From Cytophagaceae bacterium (lineage in GTDB: Bacteria; Bacteroidota; Bacteroidia; Cytophagales; Flexibacteraceae), in NCBI GenBank assembly GCA_947464365.1, contig CANHWS010000113.1, positions 1 through 10,037 of the forward strand: a DNA stretch of 10,037 bases, in the 5' to 3' direction. The notes beneath the pieces are model-generated. The model saw only the letters and a list, made by a program, of their open reading frames with translations. It was not told the DNA's origin and searched no databases. Position 1 is the first letter of the stretch, and each line of letters begins with the position of its first letter. The position numbers were made by a program, and so were the translations under genes. Shown here in pieces: positions 1-7,431 of this stretch.

Positions 1-20
1 CAAAATAGTTAACCTAGAGC

Positions 21-650
21 TTACGAAGTTTTGGTCTTCAATCTGGCTCTCAGGAACTGAAAAACGATGGGCATCACCGAGAGCACCACGATCCCAACTC
101 CTACTAAGGTTATGTTTTGCTTGACGAAAGGAATGTTGCCGAAGGCGTAGCCCAGAGCCAGAAACGAACCAATCCAGATAACCCCACCTGTGAAGTTAAA
201 AAGCAAAAACCGCGAGTAGTTCATCTGGCCAATGCCTGCCACAAAAGGTGCAAATGTCCGGACGAAGGGTACAAAGCGTGCAATGATGATGGTTTTGCCG
301 CCGTGCTTTTCGTAAAAATCCTGCGCTTGTTGCAGGTAAGCCCGTTTCAGAAGCCGAGTATTGAGTTCAAAAGCCCGTGGCCCGATGTATTTGCCAATCG
401 AGTAATTTACTCCATCCCCAAGTACTGCGGCCACCAGCAAAAGACCGAACAATGATGTCACACTAAGCTGATCAGGATTAGCAGCAGCTAAGGCACCGGT
501 GGCAAACAATAAGGAGTCTCCGGGAAGGAAAGGGGCCACAACTAGGCCTGTTTCGGCAAATATGATCGCAAACAGGATGATGTAGATATAGGTCCCGTAT
601 TGGCTAAGCAGGCCTTCCAGGTCTGGATGGAGGATGTCCGTGATACTCAT
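21..650 (-). CDS. DedA family (SNARE-associated/VTT domain) integral membrane protein
   Basis: A 209-residue inner-membrane protein of the DedA family. Bacterial members are linked to membrane homeostasis, proton-dependent transport and, in some cases, undecaprenyl-phosphate or phospholipid flipping; which applies here cannot be told. Seen in the sequence: a hydrophobic N-terminal segment with the family signature ETGLVVAPFLPGDSLLF (about 33-49), further hydrophobic stretches near 65-80, 148-170 and 178-200, and the signature ARFVPFVRTFAPFVAGIGQM (124-143) with the conserved arginines R125 and R131. The length is normal for the family. I chose ATG at 650 rather than the in-frame ATG at 713: the 21 extra residues (MFWWDCTSF...) do not look like family sequence, and a TAnnTTTG promoter element (686-693) lies between the two starts. 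It is downstream of glyA but separated by a terminator, so it is probably its own transcription unit. Confidence 0.9.
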   Translation of the reverse strand: MSITDILHPDLEGLLSQYGTYIYIILFAIIFAETGLVVAPFLPGDSLLFATGALAAANPDQLSVTSLFGLLLVAAVLGDGVNYSIGKYIGPRAFELNTRLLKRAYLQQAQDFYEKHGGKTIIIARFVPFVRTFAPFVAGIGQMNYSRFLLFNFTGGVIWIGSFLALGYAFGNIPFVKQNITLVGVGIVVLSVMPIVFQFLRARLKTKTS

Positions 651-685
651 TGGGTGGCAGTAAGTTGGGTTAATCGTTCTGGCAG

Positions 686-714
686 CAAAGCTAGTGCAAT
701 CCCACCAAAACAAA
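686..714 (-). promoter_or_regulatory. Predicted Bacteroidota-type promoter of the dedA gene
   Basis: Read on the minus strand, TTTG (714-711) is followed after 17 bases by TAGCTTTG (693-686), an exact match to the -7 consensus TAnnTTTG. Transcription would start near 679, about 30 bases before the chosen ATG at 650 and downstream of the glyA terminator. The spacer is at the short end of the accepted range. This is pattern recognition only. Confidence 0.45.
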
Positions 715-737
715 GGTTGGACTTCTGGGCTATCAAG

Positions 738-775
738 AAAAAGCCATGGCCACCTTGCAGGCTAACCATGGCTTT
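738..775 (-). terminator. Intrinsic terminator of glyA
   Basis: A perfect 10-base-pair inverted repeat, AAAGCCATGG (740-749) and CCATGGCTTT (766-775), encloses a 16-base loop. Read on the minus strand, the second arm ends in TTT and continues TTC, giving a run of five T. It lies about 50 bases past the glyA stop codon and before the dedA promoter, where a glyA terminator is expected. The loop is larger than usual and the T run is short. Confidence 0.6.
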
Positions 776-825
776 AGGTTGTGTTAGAATTCGATCTGGT
801 CTGGTTGGCTCAGAGGCTGAAATGC

Positions 826-2118
826 CTAGGTATATAGCGGGAAGTCCTTCATCCAGACATTGATTTCGTCCCGGATGCTCCGGATCATGGTTTCGTTGTC
901 ATGGTTCATCAGGACAGCGTCAATGTAGTTGGCCACCTTGACCATGTCAGCTTCTTTCATGTTACGGCTGGTGAGCGCAGCAGTTCCGAGGCGCATACCA
1001 CTGGTCACGAATGGCGATTTGTCATCAAACGGCACCATGTTTTTGTTGATCGTGATGTCTGCTTTGATCAGGGTATTTTCAGCCAGTTTGCCAGTTAGGC
1101 CTTTGCTACGCAGGTCGATCAACATCAAGTGGTTATCAGTGCCGCCAGAAATGATGCTATAGCCTTTGTCCACGAAGGTCTGGGACATTGCAGCAGCATT
1201 AGCACGCACCTGCACGACGTAGTCATAATACTCGTCAGTGAGGCATTCGCCATAAGCGATGGCTTTGGCTGCAATCACGTGTTCTAATGGGCCACCTTGT
1301 GTACCAGGGAAAACGCCCATGTCCAGCAGGTTGCTCATAGGTTTGATTTCGCCTTTTAGCGTCTTTTGGCCAAAAGGATTGTCAAAATCCTTGCCCATCA
1401 TGATCATACCACCACGCGGCCCACGTAGGGTTTTGTGGGTTGTTGTGGTTACAAAATGACAGTGTGGCACTGGGTCATTCAGAAGCCCTTTAGCGATTAG
1501 GCCACTTGGGTGCGATATATCAGCTAACAAGAAGGCGTTGACTTGATCGGCAATTTGCCGCAGACGCACATAGTCCCAATCCCGACTGTAGGCGCTGGCA
1601 CCACAGATAATCAACTTTGGTTTTTCGCGAAGGGCAGTAGCTTCAACCTTGTCCCAGTCAATGAGGCCTGTTTCTTGCTCAACGCCATAGAAGCTTGGGC
1701 TATAAAGTTTGCCGCTAAAATTGACTGGCGAACCATGAGTAAGGTGACCACCGTGGCTGAGGTCGAAACCTAGGATTTTGTCCCCAGGGTTAAGGACCGC
1801 AAGCATGACGGCTGCGTTAGCTTGGGCACCAGAGTGAGGCTGTACGTTGACCCATGCTGCACCAAATAGCTCCTTGGCACGGTCGATTGCAAGTTGCTCC
1901 ACCTGATCGACAATTTCGCAACCACCATAATAGCGTTTGCCTGGTAGACCCTCGGCATATTTGTTGGTCAGGACACTTCCCATGGCCTCCATTACCTGCC
2001 GGCTAGTGAAGTTTTCGCTCGCGATTAGCTCAAGGCCAGACTCTTGGCGGTGGGCTTCTTGCTTAATGAGGTCAAAGACGAGTTCGTCACGGGTGATATT
2101 AGTGGTGGTTGTCAGCAT
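826..2118 (-). CDS. glyA: Serine hydroxymethyltransferase (glycine hydroxymethyltransferase)
   Basis: A cytoplasmic PLP enzyme that interconverts serine plus tetrahydrofolate with glycine plus 5,10-methylene-tetrahydrofolate, the main source of one-carbon units. The 430-residue protein carries LELIASENFTSRQVMEAMGS (28-47), the folate/substrate region NKYAEGLPGKRYYGGCE (52-68), QPHSGAQAN (93-101), ADISHPSGL (199-207) and the PLP-lysine motif TTTTHKTLRGPRGG (224-237), with the Schiff-base lysine at K229. SGMRLGTAALTSR near the C-terminus is also intact. ADISHPSG replaces the ADMAHxAG common in proteobacteria, a form I associate with Bacteroidota. I chose the ATG at 2118; the ATGs at 2160 and 2157 would add 14 non-family residues and place the start upstream of the predicted promoter. 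Nothing suggests damage. It is divergent from trmB. Confidence 0.97.
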   Translation of the reverse strand: MLTTTTNITRDELVFDLIKQEAHRQESGLELIASENFTSRQVMEAMGSVLTNKYAEGLPGKRYYGGCEIVDQVEQLAIDRAKELFGAAWVNVQPHSGAQANAAVMLAVLNPGDKILGFDLSHGGHLTHGSPVNFSGKLYSPSFYGVEQETGLIDWDKVEATALREKPKLIICGASAYSRDWDYVRLRQIADQVNAFLLADISHPSGLIAKGLLNDPVPHCHFVTTTTHKTLRGPRGGMIMMGKDFDNPFGQKTLKGEIKPMSNLLDMGVFPGTQGGPLEHVIAAKAIAYGECLTDEYYDYVVQVRANAAAMSQTFVDKGYSIISGGTDNHLMLIDLRSKGLTGKLAENTLIKADITINKNMVPFDDKSPFVTSGMRLGTAALTSRNMKEADMVKVANYIDAVLMNHDNETMIRSIRDEINVWMKDFPLYT

Positions 2119-2143
2119 ATAGGTCTGGTCTTTATGGCCGGCC

Positions 2144-2175
2144 CAAAAGTCGTACATCATAGCCAGTTTACCAAA
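2144..2175 (-). promoter_or_regulatory. Predicted promoter of glyA
   Basis: On the minus strand, TTTG (2175-2172) is followed after 20 bases by GACTTTTG (2151-2144), which matches the Bacteroidota -7 consensus TAnnTTTG at five of six fixed positions. Transcription would begin near 2137, leaving a leader of about 20 bases before the ATG at 2118. This also argues against the longer open frame starting at 2160. Confidence 0.4.
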
Positions 2176-2213
2176 GATTCCCCACCTAGTGACCTAAAGG
2201 TTCGCTTAATCAA

Positions 2214-2273
2214 GGGCCTTTGTCCACGATTAGTTGCTGACGTTATCATTAGCAAAATCAAGGACAGGGGCCT
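2214..2273 (+). other. Long imperfect hairpin between glyA and trmB
   Basis: Arms GGGCCTTTGTCC (2214-2225) and GGACAGGGGCCT (2262-2273) can form 12 consecutive pairs when written as plus-strand RNA: nine Watson-Crick and three G-U. Inside, after a 2x2 internal loop, GATT (2228-2231) pairs with AATC (2256-2259). After a two-base bulge, TTGCT (2234-2238) pairs with AGCAA (2251-2255), leaving a 12-base apical loop. On the minus strand the G-U pairs become A-C mismatches, so plus-strand RNA folds better. The right arm abuts and slightly overlaps the predicted trmB -7 element. The function is unknown; no T run follows closely enough for a standard terminator. Confidence 0.55.
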
Positions 2274-2280
2274 AGTTTTG
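2249..2280 (+). promoter_or_regulatory. Predicted promoter of trmB
   Basis: TAGTTTTG (2273-2280) matches the Bacteroidota -7 consensus TAnnTTTG exactly. Twenty bases upstream lies TTAG (2249-2252), a 3-of-4 match to the -33 element TTTG. Transcription would start near 2287, leaving about 18 bases before the proposed TTG start at 2305. It overlaps the right half of the hairpin at 2214-2273. Confidence 0.4.
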
Positions 2281-2304
2281 TGGTCACACCTTTTGCTACA
2301 GCCC

Positions 2305-3084
2305 TTGTCTCGTCAGAAACTCCCTCGCTTTGTTGCCAACCAAGCTGCCCCTAACATCATTCAGGATGGCAAACCTGAGTATCTCACAATTAAGGGGAAC
2401 TGGCACAAAGACTTCTTCCGGAATCAGAACCCCATCGTCTTGGAGCTAGCTTGTGGCAGAGGCGAATATTCGGTCGGATTGGCAGAGGCCTATCCTGACA
2501 AAAACTTTATCGGGATTGACATCAAGGGAGGCCGCATCTGGAAAGGCAGCCAATATGCCTTGGCCAATGGTTTGTACAACGTTGGGTTTCTTCGGACTTT
2601 TATCCAGAACCTAGATGTGTTTTTTGCCCCTGGCGAGGTGTCCGAAATCTGGATCACTTTCCCCGATCCGAGACCCAAACAGCGTCATGCTAAACGCCGC
2701 TTGACACACCCCCGGTTCCTCCAGATGTACAAACAACTGTTGGTTCCTGAGGGGGTCATCCACCTGAAGACTGATAATACAGGCCTGTTTCACTACACCT
2801 TAGACGTCCTAAAATTGCTGCCGACTGCTGACCTGGTTAGCACTTTTGATCTTTACAACTCGGCTTGGCAAGATGACCATAAAGGCATCCAAACCAATTT
2901 CGAGCAAAAATTCACCGCCTTGGGCCAGCGAATCAAATACCTGAGGTTTGGAATCGATGCTACGGTCCGGCCCCTCGATTTTGACAATGCCGTAAGCACT
3001 AGCGAGGCTTGGCAAGAGACCTATGACTTTGCCCCAACAGATGCTGCAAAGATGTTGCACTTAGCTGATGAGTCTGCGGACTGA
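2305..3084 (+). CDS. trmB: tRNA (guanine-N7-)-methyltransferase TrmB
   Basis: An SAM-dependent cytoplasmic methyltransferase that makes m7G, usually at position 46 of the tRNA variable loop. The 259-residue protein has the N-terminal block SRQKLPRF (2-9), KGNWHKDFF (30-38), SAM-binding motif I in VLELACGRGEYS (45-56), FIGIDIKG (68-75), the TrmB signature WITFPDPRPK (116-125), RRLTHPRFL (131-139) and HLKTD (153-157). The open frame extends upstream to 2044 across the glyA start, but family similarity begins exactly at TTG 2305, read as Met-Ser-Arg-Gln-Lys-Leu, and a promoter-like -7 element ends at 2280. A TTG start is therefore preferred over ATG 2134 or 2044. The C-terminus runs about 45 residues past YLRF (212-215), where many homologues end; this tail is polar and unrecognised. 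Confidence 0.93.
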   Translation: MSRQKLPRFVANQAAPNIIQDGKPEYLTIKGNWHKDFFRNQNPIVLELACGRGEYSVGLAEAYPDKNFIGIDIKGGRIWKGSQYALANGLYNVGFLRTFIQNLDVFFAPGEVSEIWITFPDPRPKQRHAKRRLTHPRFLQMYKQLLVPEGVIHLKTDNTGLFHYTLDVLKLLPTADLVSTFDLYNSAWQDDHKGIQTNFEQKFTALGQRIKYLRFGIDATVRPLDFDNAVSTSEAWQETYDFAPTDAAKMLHLADESAD

Positions 3085-3386
3085 TGTTTAACAAATACCT
3101 TAGGTACTTTCCCCGCACGATCTTGCTGAACTGCTGTTTGATCGTCATTCTGAGGTAGAACTATTTTGACCTTACATCTGGGCCAAAACTCAATCTGCAT
3201 CACATTTGGTTGTGTTAGCAAAAGGATAGCATTCCCCTTTGTCCAAAAAATCTTATCTTGCGCAACACCAAAGTTGTAACATCGAATAGCTGATTTAGGC
3301 ACACAATAAGCGGCGCACATTTGGCAAATGTGCCAGAAATCAGGTGTCTAGCATATGCCCCCAGCCTAATCAGATCATCCCAACCT
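3085..3386. other. Intergenic region between trmB and ppk1 (302 bases)
   Basis: No credible gene is seen; a minus-strand open frame here (99 codons, running into trmB) has no recognisable protein character. The region holds small inverted repeats: TACCT/AGGTA (3096-3106, one-base centre), ACGATC/GATCGT (3117-3145, 17-base loop) and TTTTGACC/GGCCAAAA (3164-3188, one mismatch). It also contains the strong palindrome at 3315-3333. None is followed by a T run, so no terminator for trmB can be named. A weak promoter-like pair, TTTG (3137-3140) and TATTTTG (3162-3168), is one base short of consensus. The regulatory signals of ppk1 presumably lie here. Confidence 0.5.
3315..3333. promoter_or_regulatory. 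19-base perfect palindrome upstream of ppk1 (candidate operator or hairpin)
   Basis: GCACATTTG and CAAATGTGC flank a single central G (3324), a perfect 9+1+9 inverted repeat ending 53 bases before the ppk1 ATG. Such symmetry fits a binding site for a dimeric regulator. As RNA it would form an eight-pair stem with a three-base loop. No T run follows, so a terminator is unlikely. I cannot name the protein that would bind it. Confidence 0.45.
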
Positions 3387-5585
3387 ATGAGTCAATCCAA
3401 AACTAGTGGTTACTTATTTCAGGCCATCACCGAGCCTATTAATACGCTTGCTAATCGTATCTTTAGTCAACAACCTGGTCTTCTGGCCGAGAAAGTCCTC
3501 GATCTAGTCCACAAAAGCGACTACATCAGTCGTGACCTAAGCTGGGTTCAGTTCAACTATCGGGTCTTGGCTCAGGCGCGCAACCTAGACCGCAACATTT
3601 GGGAACGCCTCAAGTTCTTGGCCATCACGGCTAGTAATTTTGATGAGTTTTTCATGATCAGGGTTGGGAGCCTTTATAACTACCTTGACTATAACCGAGA
3701 GCGGATTGACTATAGTGGCCTTCGCGAAAAGCCATTTAAGTCTGCCCTCTTTACGGCTGCGCACGAGTTCAGCGAACAGCAAAACCTCCTTTATGTCGAG
3801 GACCTTGAACCCGAGTTTGCAGGCAATGGTTTTGCAATCGCCAACTTGTCTGAGTTGGACGAAACCGAGATGGAACGCACCTATATGTTCTTCAAACGGA
3901 CGGTGTATCCCATGCTCACGCCTATGAGTTGGGATTTGTATCATACTTTCCCGATCCTGAATAGCAAGGCCCTCACTTTTGGTGTGGTGACTCAGAATGT
4001 GGATGACCAAAAAAATCCACAGCGGCTTTCCTTTGTCCAGATACCTCAAAACCTGCCTCGTTTCTATGAGATCACGCGCGGGGACAAGATTTTGTTTATC
4101 CCTCTTGAGGAGATCATCAGGTGGCAGATGCCCAAGTTGTTCAAGAACATCGAGATCAAGTCGGTCAACTTGTTCCGCATTTTGCGCAATGGTGATATAT
4201 CCATCGAGGAAAGTGATGACCTAGAGTCTGACTTTGCAGAGGATGTCAAACGGCGTTTGGCTGGTCGGCGCACTGGCCGCGTTGTCCGGATCGAGGTGGA
4301 GGACAACTACAGTTCTTACCTAATGAAGATTTTGCGCCAGCGCTGGGACATTGACTATGACAACATTTTTGTTGTCCCGAAATTGATGGACTTTACTGGC
4401 CTATGGCAGATCATCAACCATCCGGATTTCAAGGAGGATATGCCGATCATGCCGCATAGTGTCCCGCCCATGGGAGTGGCCAAGGGTTTTGAGCGTGACA
4501 TGTTTGAGGTTTTGCGGAATCAGGACATCATGCTCCACCATCCGTATAACAACATGGATCCGCTTATTGCCCTTCTTGAGCAAGCAAGTGAGGACCCTAA
4601 TGTGCTTTCGATCAAGCTTACGATCTACCGCTTGGGCAAAAATTCTCGGATCGTAAATGCGCTGGACAAGGCCGCCCAGAATGGCAAATACGTCTCAGTC
4701 CTATTCGAGGTGAAGGCAAGGTTCGACGAGGAAAACAACATCCGCGAAGCCAAAAGGCTTGAGAAGGCGGGCTGTTTTGTGATCTATGGCGTGGGTAGTT
4801 TCAAAACCCATACCAAACTGTGCCTCATTGTCCGGAAGGAAGATGATAAGGTAACGCGTTACGTCCATATGAGCAGTGGTAACTACAATGAAGCCACCAG
4901 CCGCATGTACACTGACGTCAGCATCTTGTCCACCAACGAGGTTTATGCCAATGATATCAGTGAGTTTTTCAACGTTATCACAGGCCATTCTATCCCAGAC
5001 CGCTATCAGTATCTGATCACAGCACCTCGGGATATGCGGACACAGCTCCTGCAGCTAATAGCCCAGGAAGCTGAAAATGCTCGACTTGGTTTGCCTTGTG
5101 GCATCGTGATCAAAATTAACTCACTTGAGGATAAGGACAGCATCGACGCCCTATATGCGGCTAGCCAAGCTGGGGTTCCTGTCAAGCTGATTATCCGTGG
5201 AATATGTTGCCTTCGCCCACAACGCCAAGGCCTTAGTGAGAACATCATCGTCAGGAGTGTCGTCGGTGAGTATCTAGAGCACACCCGCCTCTACTACTTC
5301 CATAACAACGGCAATCCCAAAATCTATGGCGGTAGTGCCGACATGATGGTTCGTAGTTTTGACCGCAGGGTCGAGTCTCTATTCTTGATCGTGGACGAAC
5401 AGGTCAAACGCCAAGCGATCAACATATTGGCATACAATTTCCGTGACAATGTCAACTCGTTCGAGATGACCGAAAGCGGCGACTATATTGCCATTACGCC
5501 AAAATCGGCTGAAGATGTGTTCAATATCCACCGCCAGTTCTACAAAGTGACAGAAGCAGACGTGGCCGAGGCTAGTTTGTTTTGA
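3387..5585 (+). CDS. ppk1: Polyphosphate kinase 1
   Basis: PPK1 reversibly transfers the terminal phosphate of ATP to a growing inorganic polyphosphate chain; polyP serves in phosphate storage and stress responses. The 732-residue protein shows the N domain start YISRDLSWVQFNYRVL (46-61), SNFDEFFMIRVGS (83-95), the HHPYNNMDPLI region (384-394), SIKLTIYRLGKNSRI (408-422), EVKARFDEENNI (441-452), the autophosphorylated histidine in FKTHTKLCLI (472-481, H475), HMSSGNYNE (494-502) and the second conserved histidine in EYLEHTRLYYF (628-638, H632). All phospholipase-D-like C-terminal domains are present and the length is close to normal. ATG 3387 is chosen over TTG 3321, which lies within the palindrome. 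About 45 residues precede the conserved core, a slightly long N-terminus. No exopolyphosphatase gene is adjacent. The next gene starts 88 bases downstream. Confidence 0.97.
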   Translation: MSQSKTSGYLFQAITEPINTLANRIFSQQPGLLAEKVLDLVHKSDYISRDLSWVQFNYRVLAQARNLDRNIWERLKFLAITASNFDEFFMIRVGSLYNYLDYNRERIDYSGLREKPFKSALFTAAHEFSEQQNLLYVEDLEPEFAGNGFAIANLSELDETEMERTYMFFKRTVYPMLTPMSWDLYHTFPILNSKALTFGVVTQNVDDQKNPQRLSFVQIPQNLPRFYEITRGDKILFIPLEEIIRWQMPKLFKNIEIKSVNLFRILRNGDISIEESDDLESDFAEDVKRRLAGRRTGRVVRIEVEDNYSSYLMKILRQRWDIDYDNIFVVPKLMDFTGLWQIINHPDFKEDMPIMPHSVPPMGVAKGFERDMFEVLRNQDIMLHHPYNNMDPLIALLEQASEDPNVLSIKLTIYRLGKNSRIVNALDKAAQNGKYVSVLFEVKARFDEENNIREAKRLEKAGCFVIYGVGSFKTHTKLCLIVRKEDDKVTRYVHMSSGNYNEATSRMYTDVSILSTNEVYANDISEFFNVITGHSIPDRYQYLITAPRDMRTQLLQLIAQEAENARLGLPCGIVIKINSLEDKDSIDALYAASQAGVPVKLIIRGICCLRPQRQGLSENIIVRSVVGEYLEHTRLYYFHNNGNPKIYGGSADMMVRSFDRRVESLFLIVDEQVKRQAINILAYNFRDNVNSFEMTESGDYIAITPKSAEDVFNIHRQFYKVTEADVAEASLF

Positions 5586-5673
5586 TGATTGAATCTTCTG
5601 ATCCTGATCATCATCCGCTCGCCAGATGGCCATTCTGCCTAGGCGACAGTCATTTAATATACCATCGCCAAAT

Positions 5674-7401
5674 ATGGCCCTCAACCTTGAGCCAAACGAC
5701 AAACCCAACTACCAGCTGATCGGCTTTGGTTTGGTGATGTTGTTCTTTATGCAGCGCCTTGCCTTGTTTGACCAAGACGAAGCTGCCTACGCAGGGTTTG
5801 GCCTCATGATGGAGCGTACGGGAGACTACCTAGTGCCAGATTTTTTGTGGTCAGAGCCTCATAGGAAAACACCGCTTCACTTCTGGATGATTACTGGTTG
5901 TTTTCGACTATTTGGGGCCAATGAGTTTGCACTCCGTATCCCGGCAGCCCTGAGTTTGATCGGTACCTGGCTATCCATTTGGTGGTTGGCGCCCCCTTTA
6001 TTTGGCCAACGCGTAAGCCGCAATGCGGGCTACCTAATAATGGCCTCCTTATTGGCTTTGGTCTATGGTGGGATTTCGTTCACGGATGGACCATTAATGC
6101 TGTGCCAGACAGTAGCAGCCTTGGCTATTCTTCGGCTGTACAAAGAACATAATTGGTGGATGGTGCTAGTCCTGTGGTTGGCAACCGCTGCTGGTGGGTT
6201 GGTAAAGGGTCCGCCTATTTTTATACTAACCATCGGCATGCTGGGCCTAATCTGGCTTTCTGGCCTCCTAAGCATTGACAAGAATATCCGTCAACAACCA
6301 GCTTATGCCAACGCACCCAATCCATGGTGGACTATTGTGTGGGGTGGGGTAGTGCTTTCGGCAATGGCTCCCATGCTTTTTTGGGCCTACCTCTGCTGGC
6401 AGCAAGACAATGGCGTTTTCATCAGCTGGCTTTGGGACTGGTACGTCACCAAACGAGCAGGTGGGGCGGTCTGGGGTCAAACGGGCCCACCGGGTTATCA
6501 TTTGCTGATCATGGGCTTGAGTTTCTTGCCTGTCTTGGCATGGTATCCTGGGCTGGTTAGGCTAGGCTTTGTATCCTTAAAGCAGCAATTGTTCCGGACC
6601 AATCCCGTCGTATTTCTGTTATTAGTCTGGCTAATTCCGGGTTGGTTCTTCTATGAGTTGCAGCTCAGCAAACTACCGAGCTACGCACTCGGGGCCTATG
6701 GAGCCTTCGCCATTTCAATTGCCACCTACCTTGACAAATCACACAGATATACCAAGTTTGGCCTCATTTTTCAGACCGTAATATTGGTTGTCCTCACGAT
6801 TGCTATCATAGGCCTTTCGATCTTTATTGTCAACAGCCTTATCCGAACCAACGAGTCCTCCTTTATTGAGGTGGTTCTTGCAGGGGTAGGTGTTGTTAGC
6901 GCATTGTTTTCAGGCAGGTTGGCCTTTAACAACCTCAATGTACTTAGGGGGCTACCGCAAGCCAACGACCCAGATCCTAACTATTATGTCATGCAGATCA
7001 TGATGATGCTCTCGATGATACCTGTCCTGATGCACCAGCTTGATCCCTTAAGAGGCACTACCAAAATTGTAGCCAACAAGATTGCTGATGCTCGGAAGGC
7101 TACCGATCCACCAATCTTGTTAGCGGCCAACTTCAGCCAGCCTAGTTTGCCATTTTACCTTGCGGTCAAGTACGTCCCCTACCAATATATAGAGCCCGCC
7201 GACCAGTCGATCAAACATCTTGATAGCTTGGCATCAATCCATAAGGCCTGCACCATTGTTTGTGATAAGGATAAATATACTCAGTTGCTTACCGTACCAT
7301 CCAATGTTTTGGTCGGTGCCCAGATTGATAGTCTAAGTGGTTTTGTGACAGACCGCAGGGGTGGGTCACAATACTGGATTATCACGACCAAAGCAAAATA
7401 G
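5674..7401 (+). CDS. GT39/ArnT-like integral membrane glycosyltransferase
   Basis: A 575-residue multi-pass inner-membrane protein of the GT-C class (PMT/ArnT-like, dolichyl- or undecaprenyl-phosphate-sugar dependent). Such enzymes transfer a sugar from a polyprenyl-phosphate donor to lipid A, protein or glycan on the periplasmic face; donor and acceptor are unknown here. Seen: the first periplasmic-loop catalytic motif LFDQDEAAYAGFG (31-43) with the acidic D33/D35/E36, the HRKTPLHFW motif (63-71), numerous hydrophobic helices to about residue 455, and the ELQLSKLPSYAL motif (328-339) typical of the family. A C-terminal portion (about 465-575) is largely soluble. The usual LP pair after the last motif is replaced by GA (ALGAYG). 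ATG 5674 is preferred over ATG 5626, which adds 16 unlike residues. It follows ppk1 by 88 bases with no clear terminator, so read-through is plausible. Confidence 0.85.
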   Translation: MALNLEPNDKPNYQLIGFGLVMLFFMQRLALFDQDEAAYAGFGLMMERTGDYLVPDFLWSEPHRKTPLHFWMITGCFRLFGANEFALRIPAALSLIGTWLSIWWLAPPLFGQRVSRNAGYLIMASLLALVYGGISFTDGPLMLCQTVAALAILRLYKEHNWWMVLVLWLATAAGGLVKGPPIFILTIGMLGLIWLSGLLSIDKNIRQQPAYANAPNPWWTIVWGGVVLSAMAPMLFWAYLCWQQDNGVFISWLWDWYVTKRAGGAVWGQTGPPGYHLLIMGLSFLPVLAWYPGLVRLGFVSLKQQLFRTNPVVFLLLVWLIPGWFFYELQLSKLPSYALGAYGAFAISIATYLDKSHRYTKFGLIFQTVILVVLTIAIIGLSIFIVNSLIRTNESSFIEVVLAGVGVVSALFSGRLAFNNLNVLRGLPQANDPDPNYYVMQIMMMLSMIPVLMHQLDPLRGTTKIVANKIADARKATDPPILLAANFSQPSLPFYLAVKYVPYQYIEPADQSIKHLDSLASIHKACTIVCDKDKYTQLLTVPSNVLVGAQIDSLSGFVTDRRGGSQYWIITTKAK

Positions 7402-7431
7402 GGCCCTAAGATACCCAGTCTTAAACCAGGG
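7402..7431. other. Thirty-base convergent gap with a small bulged hairpin
   Basis: Two convergent stop codons are separated by only 30 bases. CCCTAAGA (7404-7411) can pair with TCTT (7419-7422) and, after a five-base bulge, AGGG (7428-7431). No adequate T run follows on either strand. It may help end transcription from both sides, but the support is weak. Confidence 0.2.

Noticed and set aside
117..455. Plus-strand open frame opposite the DedA gene
   Set aside because: A shadow of a clearly conserved membrane-protein gene on the minus strand, with no protein character of its own.
2044..2304. N-terminal extension of trmB or a separate small gene in this open stretch
   Set aside because: The first 75 bases are antisense to glyA, the peptide has no family similarity, and the predicted trmB promoter lies inside it; the lack of stops over about 60 codons can be chance.
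3117..3145. ACGATC/GATCGT hairpin as trmB terminator
   Set aside because: Six pairs with a 17-base loop and no T tail; not convincing.
3021..3320. A 99-codon minus-strand open frame spanning the trmB end and the spacer before ppk1
   Set aside because: No recognisable domain, it overlaps conserved trmB coding sequence, and its composition looks like antisense and spacer sequence.
5583..5613. Inverted repeat TGATGAT/ATCATCA after ppk1 as a terminator
   Set aside because: The stem is only seven AT-rich pairs with a 17-base loop and no T run follows, so I did not annotate it.
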